Origin: Rhyzopertha dominica
Lineage: Eukaryota > Arthropoda > Insecta > Coleoptera > Bostrichidae
Length of the DNA: 64,000 nucleotides
NCBI GenBank assembly: GCA_025024175.1
Contig: QCXZ01000041.1
Location: forward strand, 14,193,786 to 14,257,785
Direction of reading: 5' to 3'
Shown: positions 39,363 through 51,235 of the stretch, piece after piece
How the letters are laid out: every line of letters starts with the position of its first letter
Numbering within the stretch: the stretch's first letter is position 1
Position numbers and translations under genes: made by a program
Notes under the pieces: model-generated
Databases searched by the model: none
What the model was told of the DNA's origin: nothing
The model's input: only the letters and a program-made list of their open reading frames with translations

Positions 39363-39916
39363 TCACGGCAGGCAACCCTCAATGGCATTCCAAATGAGTT
39401 GTAGTCCCTCTAGATTTGGATGGACCAGGTCAGCAGTAAACAGATGACGGCTGAAGGGGTGCACTGAAAATTGTGCCTGTACATCTACAAGAACTAAATG
39501 ATCAGAATATTGCTCGCAAAGACTGTACACTGCCTGATTAAACAAGTTAACTACATGTTGTTGGTCATCACGAAATAGTGGCGGTAAAGTGCAAAAAAAA
39601 ACTTTTTTACACCATACCGTCGTAAATCAGCAATTAACCAAGCAAGCACGCGTCTAACATGTCCATATCGGCTCATCAACTTGCGTAAAGCACAGTTAGT
39701 GCCAATCATCAGGACAACATTCTGATCCCTTAGCTCATGGTTCCACATCGAACCTGGTTCACTAGCCTTCTTCAACCGTCTTCTCAACTGCTGACACGTT
39801 TGTCCACCTACACAAAAGTGCAACGATGATTTACCGTTACCACTTTTGTAAGGAGTCCAACCGTGTACTTGACTGAGCATCCTCCTCAGAATAGAATCAC
39901 CCATGAACACCACCAT
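39363..39916 (-). pseudogene. SGNH-hydrolase-like (PC-esterase type) ORF with one frameshift
   Basis: Two adjacent minus-strand frames together give the blocks of an SGNH/GDSL-type fold: MVVFMGDSILRRM (block I serine, near 39905), VLMIGTNCALR (block III Asn, near 39700) and, in the second frame, FTADLVHPNLEG (block V Asp/His, near 39440). The frame changes at a nine-base A run (39593-39601). One extra base there would restore a single frame of about 184 codons, so a homopolymer sequencing error is as likely as true decay. Residue spacing suits the FAM113/PC-esterase group better than classic lipases. The start ATG follows a possible splice acceptor (gaaagcag). Substrate is unknown. Confidence 0.6.
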
Positions 39917-41552
39917 GATTACTGCTTTCGATTACGATACAGAATATGAATGTTCAGTTTGAAATTGAATACGTTTATATATATCTCTCCCCACTCTGCA
40001 TTTCTAACGGTTCTATAACGGTTTCTTGGTTTAAAATTTTCCGAGTTCTTGCTAGGTGCCGCTACCGAAAGTACAAGAATAGGACGTGTACAGTGGCGTA
40101 TCGTGTATAACAATAACAAGAATCGCATTCCTGGCATCGAGTTAAATGCTTATATTTGCGCTTCATAAATAATATTTAAAATACACTGATCACTAAAATT
40201 CTGAATGGATAAATAATAATTTATGTTAAAAATAATTAAGATAGGTAATTGATCTTTATAACTCTTTGATAGCAGAGACTCCTTAAAATTTTTATGTACG
40301 CTACTGAACTAGCCGTTATCGTGTGTCGGAAGTATTTAATGACCTTTCGTAGGTTCCAATAATTGCTGTACTTCATTAAATTAAAACTGATGATATATAA
40401 TTTGATATATTTAATAATGATAAAAATAAATTTGAAACAAAACTGAGAAAATTATTGTTTTTCCATTATTTCTCTAAAATATTTGTGTAATAGTTGGTAA
40501 ATTATGTTTTTAGTTTCTTTTGGTATTAGCGTTAAAAACAATTGCTTTTTAAAACTTATCACAATTGTTTCGGTAGTAATCTATATGCTCAATTTTCTTT
40601 ATGAATACTTATGCCAAGNTTTTTTACGATATGCAAAGCACTCAAAATGTTTTACAAGCATGGTGCCTTATTTTGAGTTTGGTGTAAAAAATTCTGGTCT
40701 TTTCGGAAATTTGTTTCAAAAATAGTAAACTCCTGTATTTTCTTCTTTTAAAGAAAGTATTTTATTTATTATAACATATATATAAAGTATTGTATTCCTT
40801 TATTGGATTTATTGGAAGAAACATATACAATCTTCTTATAAATCGTAGAACCTTGTAACAATATAAATATAATGTGGGGATAAAGCAACACATAAAATTC
40901 AAAATACGAATTATTTGCAAAAATAGAAAAAAATCTAATATAGCTAACTTAACAAAAACATCGTCTACTATTAGTAGGCTTTTGATACTAGTTGACGTTT
41001 TCGTTAGTTTGGAACTATCTTCATCATTAATCCGAGATATTCAACAAGTGTTTGATGCAGTCGAGAGGAACATAAAGTACCACCCGGTCTAACCCACATT
41101 AATATATATCCTTAATAAGGGGCGGCAATTTGTCTTTTTATCCGGGGCGACGTAACCGCTAGAACGGGCGCTGTAATGAGCGATTCTTGAAATACCTAAA
41201 AATAAACTTGAATAGTGAATAGAAATTCGTCCCCATGCGTGGGCTACTGCAGGTGTTCATCGAGGCAATAAATCACATTTTATTGCATTTGGAGACAGGT
41301 CCGGCCAGTAGAAGAAAGCGCCATCTCGTGACCTATTGCGATTCGAATATGTCTGCTAATGGATTTAATAAGTGTTGTGATCCGTACTGAATATCTAAAC
41401 AATTAAACCTTTTAAGTACATATGCAACCCACCTTATACGCGCACTAATGTTTTTGTAAGCGTTGACCTTTTATTACATTCTATATTCAAAGATATCGTG
41501 TAAGATATTGTTATATTGTGTATATTTTATATCCTATCTGTACTTTAAAGGA
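39917..41552. other. Non-coding stretch between the SGNH ORF and the six-exon gene
   Basis: AT-rich. A minus-strand open frame at 39919-40137 directly upstream of the SGNH ORF starts with a hydrophobic run (MRFLLLLYTI) and could be a 5' exon, but no splice donor with matching phase was convincing. Nothing else was recognised. Confidence 0.4.
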
Positions 41553-42810
41553 ATGTTTCTACAGAGTTCAGCTAGTGGTACTAATCCTTTAAGTCTAGAT
41601 CTATCAACAAGCTCAAATCTAAGGTCTTCAGTGAGAATCAACCTGTCCTTTGTCCTTTTTAACTCTACAGAAGGAACAGTTATGTAGTCCTTCTGGAAGT
41701 ACGTATAAGAAAAATTTTAACAACCTCAGGTACTGTTTTTTATTGATATTGTTGTTTTTAATTTTTCATTTATACTTGTATTCAAGAAATGGAAATTCCT
41801 ACCATGCAACAGAAGAGGACCAAAAGAAAATTAACATATTTCTCTCCATTTAATAGTGAGTAAAGTCTTCAACTACCTTGCATACAAAAAGTGTCACCAC
41901 TATTATACAAAACAGAAACAAAACCAGTTCATGAAAGAAGCAGCGTTACAAAAACTGTAAAGTATCTTTTTGCTAATAGCGCTTTTTCGGTTTAAGCTTA
42001 TATAACGGAGTTTTTTAATAAAGTTCATTCAAATAAGTAAAAATTTTTAACTTTATTACTGACCAAAAGCTAGCATACAATTTTGAACAGAAAAATAATT
42101 ATTTATTGCTTTGAACATTTGATTTAAAGAAGAATTAATTCTTTTTTTCTGTTATACTTATCAGACAAGAGCATAATTTAATATTGTCTCTTCCTAGATG
42201 TACCTTTATCCTTTTCTATTTCTCCTGAGCAAGATAATATTCTTGGCGTGAGTGTTCTAGAACTTACCCTAAGCACCACGGTAATGGCTTCAGGTAAACT
42301 GTTTATAATTTATATTTTAATGTCCAATGAGATTAGTAAAGTCAATAATACAGCTATTCAAATTATATCACTTTTAAAAAACAGGTTTGCATGAACTTGA
42401 TTTCAATCAAAAATTTAATAAAAATAGGAATCACAAAATAGTAAAGGATTGTTAAATAAAATAACATTTTAGTTTCTTTTTAGTGTAAAATTTGTGTGCT
42501 TCTCAAAGGCCTACCGAAACAAGTCTTAAATGTAAAGTGTTTTTCTATGTATGCATCGCTTAATAAATAAACAATTTATTTCAGCAACAATTCAGAGGAG
42601 AGTGGGATCATCTACTCGATACTTCCTAAATGACACCGAGAAACATATTTTCAGTGAGAGGCACAAAGATTGCAGAAGAGAACAGTACGTCTCTCTAATG
42701 AAAGGTCAAACATTCCGGCAAATGTAAAGGCAGCACAGAAGATTTCTCAGGTCGAGCAGCAACAGCAATTCTTTGCCAGTCATCTTCTAAAGAAATAAAT
42801 GCTTTAAAAG
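41553..42810 (+). CDS. Candidate six-exon gene of unknown function (5' and 3' incomplete)
   Basis: Six short exons join without a stop: 41553-41623, 41671-41729, 41787-41855, 42198-42293, 42585-42704 and 42751-42810. Introns of 47, 57, 342, 291 and 46 nt all have GT-AG ends; most acceptors are strong, the first donor (gtcttc) is weak. The joined frame codes for about 158 residues, rich in Ser/Thr early and basic later: MFLQSSASGTNPL, then QQKRTKRKLTYFSPF, SISPEQDNILGVSVLEL, ATIQRRVGSSTRYF, ERHKDCRREQY. The final donor gtgagg implies further exons. I recognise no domain. The continuity of phase is the evidence; a non-coding transcript or chance remains possible. The 5' end may lie before the acceptor-like tactttaaag at 41541-41550. 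Confidence 0.4.
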
Positions 42811-44011
42811 GTGAGGTGCATGATAATATAATAATCACCATAAGGTGATTCCATGGTTTGGTTCTTCTCATCTCTTAAAGAGCTTCAAAAATAACTTACT
42901 TATGAAAAATGTAACTATTATTATAAGTGGAAAAAATAGTCAGTAAATGGGCTACATATTTCTCCATAAAAATGGTAAATCCTTTAACACAATAATAACT
43001 CCCTTGTTCATTTTATGCAGTTTTTTGTTTTTCAGCTGTTAATGTTACTTTAATTATCCTAAATTGTTGTGTAAGTCTCTTATTAGTAGTTGTTGACAAT
43101 ATAGTTTTGTTATATATAAACATCTTTAAAATTGTAGTTATATCGAATGACTTTAAATACTTTTCAATTCATAATATAATTTATAAGACTCGTTTTTTTC
43201 AATAAATTGAGAAAAATACTTGCAAACATTAAAATGAAATTACGTACGAATATACTTATTTGAATAACGCGCCCAAAATAATTACCTTCGACACGCGAGA
43301 GGGCGCCACGTTGAGGAGGAATTGTCGATATAGTAGGAAGCATTTCATATTTGAGTGTTTTCTGTAGATGATCTGTATTTTACGATCTAGAAAAAGTCCC
43401 TTACAAATAGTCCGTTAATGACGGTTACCAACTTAGATTTAAGGAGATAAGTGGAAGTGGGTGGTACATAGGCGTCGGTATCAAAAATTTTCCCAGTGAT
43501 GGATTATAATAATAATAACTACAACACCATGTCTGTAATATTTGCATCTTTGTAAAAAGGAATTGTAACTATCGTGCCTGCTTCACAAAAATATTTTTCT
43601 TTATTAATTTCAATCACTTTATATCATACATTAAGTACGTATGTTAGTCACGTCGATAAGCACGACGCCAATGATGTATATCCCTACTGGATTTCATAAA
43701 AGGGAAAGGGATTTTCAAATCTCTATAAAAGGTAACATCTCGGTTATCGAATTATTGTTACCACATACTGTTTCACTATATTATTATCCAATATTATATG
43801 TGATATAGAGTGCAACAATTTCCTGTGTGAGCATCAGCGACAGAGTACAGAGAAGTTTTTAAACGAAGTTTATTATCCAAGTTTTGCATGCTGTGAGATT
43901 TTGTGGTGTTGGGTAGTGCCTGGGACTTTCTTTAGTGATCCTTACATTAATTTTTTTGTGTTNATTTGAACAGCCCTTTGGTGAGTGTTGTTATTTATAA
44001 TTACAGTGAAA
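42811..44011. other. Non-coding stretch between the six-exon gene and the DDE transposase
   Basis: A possible further exon of the preceding gene could follow the acceptor-like tttttcag near 43036, but support is weak. The region from about 43300 to 44011 must contain the 5' part of the transposase element. Its terminal repeat was not recognised. Confidence 0.4.
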
Positions 44012-46933
44012 ATGAGGGTTGATACTGTGAAGTTGGCGGAATATTTACAGCAAAAATATCCTGGCAATGGATTTACATATTTCGAGAATTTAGGTGAAAA
44101 TGACGCTGTTATCAAAGATTGTAGCAATTTTTTGTTCGGGGATTGTTCTTATGTACATAGGCATAGTATTGTAAAAATTTTGAAAAGGAACACACGTAAT
44201 ATACGTGCTTTGTTTGTCACTCAGGTCGACGCAGAAGACAATAATGAAAGCCCAAATTCAAGTGATTTAAATACATCCAAGTACGACAGGTTGCTACATG
44301 TTATGAGAGCTGAAAATATTTCGCCAAACTTTGTGGAACAGTCGTATTACTCCGATAGCTCGATTTTTGGTACGTTATGTACTAAACTAAGTATGAAAAA
44401 TTCTGTAAATAATAGGAAAAAAATTAAAATGCAGTGTCAGCGACTAACGAGCAATCTGCGAAATACGTCAGGTGCAGAATTAACCGCCGTTTACAGTAGC
44501 GATATCTCGTCCGAAAAGCATGCCGACGGTAGCCCCAAGTTTGCCAAAATTATTGAAAAAGAACCTAATAGAGAAGTCGATAATTTGCCTGTGGCAGAAT
44601 CCACCCCAGATATTAAAAAAATTAAGATGCCTGCTATCTACGGCAACGATTTTGGTGAAATATCTCCCATTCCACGTATTCGAGAACCCGAAGTAGGTGT
44701 CGTTAGAAAAAACTTATTTGGAGAACAATCATTTACGTCAGACAGTGATTATAACATTTCGGAAACATCAATTTTTGTCCCTACACCTATAAAATCATTG
44801 CACTTAACGAAAAATAAAGATTTCGAAATTTTACCACTTGGAGCAAAGAATATAAGTCCTGATGATTCTTTAAAAAGATCCGGTGTTACTTATAATGAAG
44901 GTTTTTTTGAGTTGTCCCAACGTGAATGGAACACTATGTTTCAAGATGGAAGATTAGTTAGGCAAAATTATGCTTTTATATTAAGGAAAAAATTCACTTC
45001 AGTTAATAATGTTTGCATATTAAATATCAAAAATTGTAGACAAAATATTAAAGGTTCTGAAATTATAATTTATGCATATTGTGGTCATGCAGGCTGTAAA
45101 GTTTTCAAATTAATAATTTCGCACACAGTTGCTCCCATTAGGGTTGACGTATTTTCTTCGTCTAAAGATTACTGTCATAGAACGCGACTCACGAGGCACG
45201 TAAGGGGTGTTGAACGAACGTTATTTCAAAAAGAGTTACTCTTAGTAAAACCTTCTATGTATCGTAAGCAATCAGTATTAGGCGCTTCTTCTAAAATCAT
45301 AAAATCGGGCAATTATCAAAATATCAAGTCAGAATCTACTTTACGCAAAATTCGATCAGGTGCGTTTGCATACAATGATCGTCATCGTGATGATACGTAT
45401 GATCTCACTCTTATGCGGCGAGATAAACAAAACAAACGTTATTTACAATTTATAGGCGACCCGTTTACCGTTTACATTTTTAGCCCCGAACAATTACAAG
45501 TTTTGAAAAGCCGCGCTAGTTTAGATAACTTTGTTGTGTTACATTTAGATGCAACGGGTTCTGTAGTTAGGCAACCGACGCCAGAATCGAAACGAATATA
45601 TTACTACGCCGGAGTAATTCAGACCAACAATGACGTAATACCTGTTTTGGAATTTATTAGTTCGCAACATACAGCTACAGATATTGGGCTGTGGCTCTCA
45701 AAATTTAGACAATTCTGCATTGCAAATAACTTGAAATGGCCACCTTTTCATACAATTGTCACTGACGTTAGCTTTGCATTAATAAATGCTGTCAATCAGT
45801 TCTGGAATTATATGCCTTCTGCTGTGGACTACATCAACTGTTATTATGACCAAGTATTGCGAAAACCTGAATCACGTAAAGTTAAATTTATTATTCTAAA
45901 ATTTTGTTGCTGTCATTACATGAAAATTATAACTAAAGACATAAATAAATTTATTGAAAACAGGAAAGCTAAAAGACTGTTAAAAGAAATTTTGGCTGCC
46001 GCTTTTGGTATCTCGAGCATGTCGGTGTTAACGCAGTGGTTTAGGTTGCTCGTTAAAATTTTAGTTTGCCAAACATTAACTGTAGATGTACAGCTTGCTA
46101 TCCGCGAAATTACTGATTTATGTATTCTCGGTGAAAATGTCAATTTAGATGAAGAAATGCGTGAATGCGGAGCTGTGCAAGATGACGATGTACCCTCGAA
46201 TGATGCCATTTATCGTTCAAGTAAATTTTATATTCATTTTTTGGACATTTACAATGAGGTTATGTCAGAAATTACTTTAATATCGGACGATGCTCCTAAT
46301 GAATTCCATAGTTCAAAGTTTATGGAATTATTGTTACAAAAATATATGCCATATGCTCCATTTTGGACAGCCATTGTTCCTGATGAAGAAGAACCTACAT
46401 CTGTTCGTTACAGTAATGCTCCCGTAGAATCCTGATTTGCAATTCTAAAAAATAATATTTTAAACTGCAGAACTAATTTAAAAGCTAGTAGGTTTGTTAG
46501 AATTGTACGTTCATATATTTTGTCTAAATATAAAGAAATGCGTTTGGAAATAAAAAAGAAACGTTTGGCTTCTAATATTAAAAAAATTGAAATTAACGAA
46601 CCAGTAGAGGGTTGGAACAAAGGAAAACGGACAAAAAAGACTTATTTTGAGCAAGTAAAACTGAAAAAGTTTCAATCTGACCAAAGACAGACTAACTTAC
46701 CAGACAAAACCGTTCAAAAATATTTAGAACTGGCATCAAAAACAACTCATAAATTAAAGGTAAATGATAACGGGACGGTATCGGATGAACAGTATTACAT
46801 AAAAGTCCCTAATTTAAATTATGTAATTGGCAGATACAGCAACGTTAATTGTCCGGTACGAGACATTAATTATTCGCTGTTAAGGGTGTTGTATTTTTTC
46901 TACCCTCTAGTTCGGAAGGCCAAAGCGATCTGA
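44012..46933 (+). pseudogene. DDE transposase, MULE/KDZ-like, with an in-frame TGA
   Basis: One reading frame runs from an ATG at 44012 to 46933 with a single interruption, TGA at 46433-46435 (codon 808). Upstream: an N-terminal region with Cys/His (CSNFLFGDCSYVHRH), a CGHAGCKVF zinc-like motif near residue 365, and putative catalytic acids Asp513 (LHLDATGSVV), Asp585 (TIVTDVSFALINAV) and Glu806 (SNAPVES). Downstream the same frame continues with family-like basic helical sequence (RFVRIVRSYILSKYKEM). The TGA replaces what is probably an aromatic residue right after the catalytic Glu motif; TGG to TGA is one base. The last codons before 46933 come from the first unit of the 147-bp repeat, so the native C-terminus is also altered. 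DDE class is fairly clear, superfamily uncertain. The ATG follows an acceptor-like ttacag. Confidence 0.62.
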
Positions 46934-48358
46934 TGCCGGGGTAATGATTGTATTGGGATATAGTAATTTTGTGCAAAGTTTGGTTTTCGCACATGCTTAA
47001 ATAAGGCCTCTGTTAATTATTCGCTGTTAAGGGTGTTGTATTTTTTCTACCCTCTAGTTCGGAAGGCCAAAGCGATCTGAGGCCGGGGTAATGATTGTAT
47101 TGGGATATAGTAATTTTGTGCAAAGTTTGGTTTTCGCACATGCTTAAATAAGGCCTCTGTTAATTATTCGCTGTTAAGGGTGTTGTATTTTTTCTACCCT
47201 CTAGTTCGGAAGGCCAAAGCGATCTGACGCCGGGGTAATGATTGTATTGGGATATAGTAATTTTGTGCAAAGTTTGGTTTTCGCACATGCTTAAATAAGG
47301 CCTCTGTTAATTATTCGCTGTTAAGGGTGTTGTATTTTTTCTACCCTCTAGTTCGGAAGGCCAAAGCGATCTGATGCCGGGGTAATGATTGTATTGGGAT
47401 ATAGTAATTTTGTGCAAAGTTTGGTTTTCGCACATGCTTAAATAAGGCCTCTGTTAATTATTCGCTGTTAAGGGTGTTGTATTTTTTCTACCCTCTAGTT
47501 CGGAAGGCCAAAGCGATCTGATGGCCGGGGTAATGATTGTATTGGGATATAGTAATTTTGTGCAAAGTTTGGTTTTCGCACATGCTTAAATAAGGCCTCT
47601 GTTAATTATTCGCTGTTAAGGGTGTTGTATTTTTTCTACCCTCTAGTTCGGAAGGCCAAAGCGATCTGACGCAGGGGTAATGATTGTATTGGGATATAGT
47701 AATTTTGTGCAAAGTTTGGTTTTCGCACATGCTTAAATAAGGCCTCTGTTAATTATTCGCTGTTAAGGGTGTTGTATTTTTTCTACCCTCTAGTTCGGAA
47801 GGCCAAAGCGATCTGACGCCGGGGTAATGATTGTATTGGGATATAGTAATTTTGTGCAAAGTTTGGTTTTCGCACATGCTTAAATAAGGCCTCTGTTAAT
47901 TATTCGCTGTTAAGGGTGTTGTATTTTTTCTACCCTCTAGTTCGGAAGGCCAAAGCGATCTGACGCCGGGGTAATGATTGTATTGGGATATAGTAATTTT
48001 GTGCAAAGTTTGGTTTTCGCACATGCTTAAATAAGGCCTCTGTTAATTATTCGCTGTTAAGGGTGTTGTATTTTTTCTACCTTCTAGTTCGGAAGGCCAA
48101 AGCGATCTGACGCCGGGGTAATGATTGTATTGGGATATAGTAATTTTGTGCAAAGTTTGGTTTTCGCACATGCTTAAATAAGGCCTCTGTTAATTATTCG
48201 CTGTTAAGGGTGTTGTATTTTTTCTACCCTCTAGTTCGGAAGGCCAAAGCGATCTGACGCAGGGGTAATGATTGTATTGGGATATAGTAATTTTGTGCAA
48301 AGTTTGGTTTTCGCACATGTTTAAATAAGGCCTCTGTTAATTATTCGCTGTTAAGGGT
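46866..48358 (+). repeat. Tandem array, ten units of 147 bp
   Basis: Unit starts (ttaattattcgctgttaagg) fall at 46866, 47013, 47160, 47307, 47454, 47602, 47749, 47896, 48043 and 48190, plus a 22-base partial at 48337-48358. Nine units are 147 bp and the fifth is 148 (one inserted G). Units are nearly identical. Differences cluster at one site after gcgatctga (tgccgg, ggccgg, cgccgg, tggccgg, cgcagg), with single changes elsewhere (ccttctag in unit 9, acatgttt in unit 10). Each unit holds a weak hairpin, gtgcaaa...ttcgcac. The array directly follows the transposase frame and the first unit supplies its stop codon. Confidence 0.97.
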
Positions 48359-49934
48359 ATCTCGTTATTTTTGCAATATAATCCAGAAAGCCGAATTATC
48401 TAATACTGAGATAATTATTTCTATGTCGAAGAATATCTCTGTACAAAATTTGGCGATATATTAAGGCGCAAAACAGTTGTTTTACTGTAAAAAGTCGCCT
48501 TTCCGTCGTGGGTGAGTTGTTCCTGAGTGCGACCCTGGAAGCGCGTGGAGGCGTGGCCAAGCGCCGCTGAGGAATGTGTGGATGTGGGTAACTTCACAGT
48601 CGTTACTCAGTTACGTGGTATGTAAGTTTTGGCAGCGTAAATATGGTAACTTCACTTTGTTTTTAGCCGCCAACATTTTCAACACAGCTAGCGAAAAGCT
48701 TTGTAGTATAATCACTGCATTATATTATTTTGTGGGTACACAATATTAAACAACCAACGTAACAAAATAGTGTATAACACATAATAACATAACCAAAACA
48801 ACAAGATTTGACAGATCATAGATGCTATTCTGACAGTCCGCAAACAACCTGCTGCCATCTATTATCCATTAATAAAAGCTTAACTTGCCTCTCGGTCAGA
48901 AACGTCAAATTCCATTCATAAATATAAGAGTTGACATACCAGTTATAGAGGTATCTTGGTAGCCGCCATGCCGCTGGTACTCGAACGGCGCGTTCAAATT
49001 TTAGGTTAGATCCTTAACTATATAATATGGTTATGAGTTTGTACGGTACCTGTTTCTTACTCAAACACTACAACGATCATCTTTTGGAAATCTGCAGACA
49101 GATGATGAGTTCACGATTTTAACCGTCAATCATTAACGTTATATTTCCCGCAGAAGCGAACCTTTGTCAAAATTTTAGTACAAGAACCAGCGGCTAGGCG
49201 CTAAAGTGGCGTAAATCTATCACAAATAATTTACATGCATTTTGGTATGTAAGCGACGTCCAGTTATTTAGAGATCAGTGGTTTTGTGGTTTTGGAGCCA
49301 GTAGTTAAGAAGAGCTGTAACACCAGAATCTACCACCTTGCTGCACCTTGATGTGCTTCCGCTGCAGTGTGAAGTTGCCTGCGACAAAATTTAGAATGTT
49401 CACGAATGTTGATATTTCAGAAACGGATGGTGCGAAAAAATTGTAATGCTGCTGTTGTGAAGCACTAAATAATGTAGCAGTTTCAACGATGATGCTTTAA
49501 GTTTAAGTGTATTAATAAATGTGAAGTTAGCGGCTAAGTTGGGCAAATGCTTATTATTCGAAAACGGCTGGTGCTGTTGATATGGCAAAAGGGGCAGCAT
49601 AAAGCATCAACAAAGCACTAATCAAAACAGCAGTTTTAACGTTCATGCTTAATAAGTCGCTTATATTTCGGAAACGGCTGGTGTTGTTAATATTATATCT
49701 GAAGCATTAAAAGACTGTATATATTTAAACTTTAATGCTTCCGATGTGTTTGCCAAGTTTACGCGGCCCATTTTGGTAGCATGACAGATCGTTATCCTTT
49801 TAAGTAGAATATGGAATTATCCGTAGCTTAAGCAAATATAAAAATCTAGCATCTTGATTTTAATAGTGACACTCTAAAATATCAAATACATAATACTGAC
49901 AGCTAAAGCGCAAAGTTTGAATTACTTCTCAAAC
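48359..49934. other. Repeat-bearing stretch between the array and the tetraspanin
   Basis: Contains repeat C (48832-49280, interrupted), three diverged tandem copies of a segment marked by gaaacggctggtg (about 49413, 49554 and 49663, spacing 141 and 109 bp), and a short match at about 49780-49835 to 3435-3495 (gcatgacagat, gatcgttatcc, atccgtag). No gene was recognised before the tetraspanin. Confidence 0.55.
48832..49280 (+). repeat. Repeat family C, copy 2 (interrupted)
   Basis: Matches the reverse complement of 26843-27018 at 48832-48975 and again at 49255-49280, with about 260 unrelated bases between, read as an insertion in this copy or a deletion in the other. Confidence 0.7.
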
Positions 49935-51002
49935 ATGTTTCTATGTGGTGCAAAACTAATGCAATATTGCTTGAAAAACAGAAGCACGAAAAACACGAAT
50001 TTAGACATTAAATGCGGAAAGTTCATTTTCGTTGTGGAATATTCCACGATAAAGATAATAACTACGATTACAGTTCTCGCAATCCTATTGTCAATTATTT
50101 ACTGCCTTGGAATCTTCTTAACGGCCACGAAAATCAAATTGCATATTGGTGAACTCATCAACATGGTCTCGAAAAGGGACGGTGATGTTCTTCCAACGCT
50201 ATTTGCATTACCAGCCTTGTTATGCCTTTTACTGAATTTTGTAGCATTATTTTTGATATATAGGGTTTTCGGCGATGACAAGCGTGACTGGCTGAACTCC
50301 GTAATGTATGTGTTCATCCTCGTATGCCTTGCAACTATAATAATTATTTGCGTTGTGTGCGTAATAATTTTAACACACATTTATGGAAAACATGAGAAAT
50401 TGCACGACGGGATTAAAGATGCCATGAAGAACTATTCCAGCAACAGCCAGATTAAGAAAGAAGTTGATTTAATGCAGATCGAGTTTCAATGCTGTGGAAG
50501 TAAAAAATATGATGAATGGTACGATATAAAGTGGATGGATACTAGTTTGCAAAAAGAAGGGTTATTTTTTTAATCACTATTATTACTGTATATGAACTTT
50601 TCACGTTTTTAGAGGTACGTTGGAAGGGCAAACTCCCTTCAGTTGTTGCTCATTTACTTCACTTTATCCGTGCATTCACCATGGCATTGAAGCAACAGGA
50701 AAAAATTACATGTACAGGCCTGAAACAAATTTGAGCATATCAACATCAGGATGTCACACGAAAATTAAGCAGCAAAAACAAAATATCGGCTGGCAGATTA
50801 TTGGGAGGCTGATGCTGCTTAAGCTGATAATGGTGGTTACTATTTATTTTTCACAAACAAGTACTGAAAACCTCTGCTTCAAGTATATAATATATTGTGT
50901 CCCGCTTTATTAGGTGCAATAGCAGTCTTCATTTTAATTNTTAAGAAGTTAAAATTCGAAACAAATCTTGTGAAATCATTCAGTCATTCAAATGAATCCT
51001 AA
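49935..51002 (+). CDS. Peripherin/ROM1-like tetraspanin
   Basis: Four-pass membrane protein. Exons 49935-50560, 50613-50860 and 50914-51002 (introns 52 and 53 nt) join in phase to 320 aa. Membrane segments lie at about 40-64, 86-110, 121-148 and 277-300. The large extracellular loop has MQIEFQCCGSKKYDEWYDIKW (CCG at 186-188) and, across the first intron, PFSCC (217-221), PCI and a later GC. This spacing, and the LQIE-x-x-CCG-x-x-x-(Y/F)-x-(D/E)W form, are those of the peripherin-2/ROM1 branch rather than classic CD9-type tetraspanins. The ATG at 49935 was used; the frame is open to a TTG at 49917. The first donor (gttatt) is weak. One N occurs in TM4. A second candidate last exon is listed separately. 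Confidence 0.72.
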
Positions 51003-51235
51003 TACACCGTTAAGTGTTAAGCACGTGACATATTGCTACCTTTGATGATAATAATAGATAATGGGTAATAAATTAAATATTGCCTGTATCAAGTACCTAT
51101 TAAAGAATCAGATTACATTATTGTGCACTGATAATCAGTATTTAAATATATCCGAAGTATCTAAGTACTTTGCATTTGAATAAATTATTTAAAATAAATC
51201 GTATGGCTGCTAAATAATGTTAATGTTTATAACAG

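Noticed and set aside
46433..46435. TGA read as selenocysteine
   Set aside because: The family is a transposase, not a selenoprotein, and no SECIS-type structure was sought or seen. A point nonsense mutation is simpler.
46866..48358. CRISPR-like array
   Set aside because: The repeats are contiguous 147-bp units without unique spacers, in an animal genome. It is a minisatellite.
26843..49280. One giant transposon bounded by repeat C
   Set aside because: Contents are unrelated elements in mixed orientation, an assembly gap lies inside, and no target duplication was seen. Kept only as a finding to test.
50861..50913. Reading straight through as exon, giving a 97-codon frame that ends LCFKYIIYCVPLY
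   Set aside because: A 53-nt GT-AG intron in matching phase restores a fourth membrane segment, matching the size of the preceding intron.
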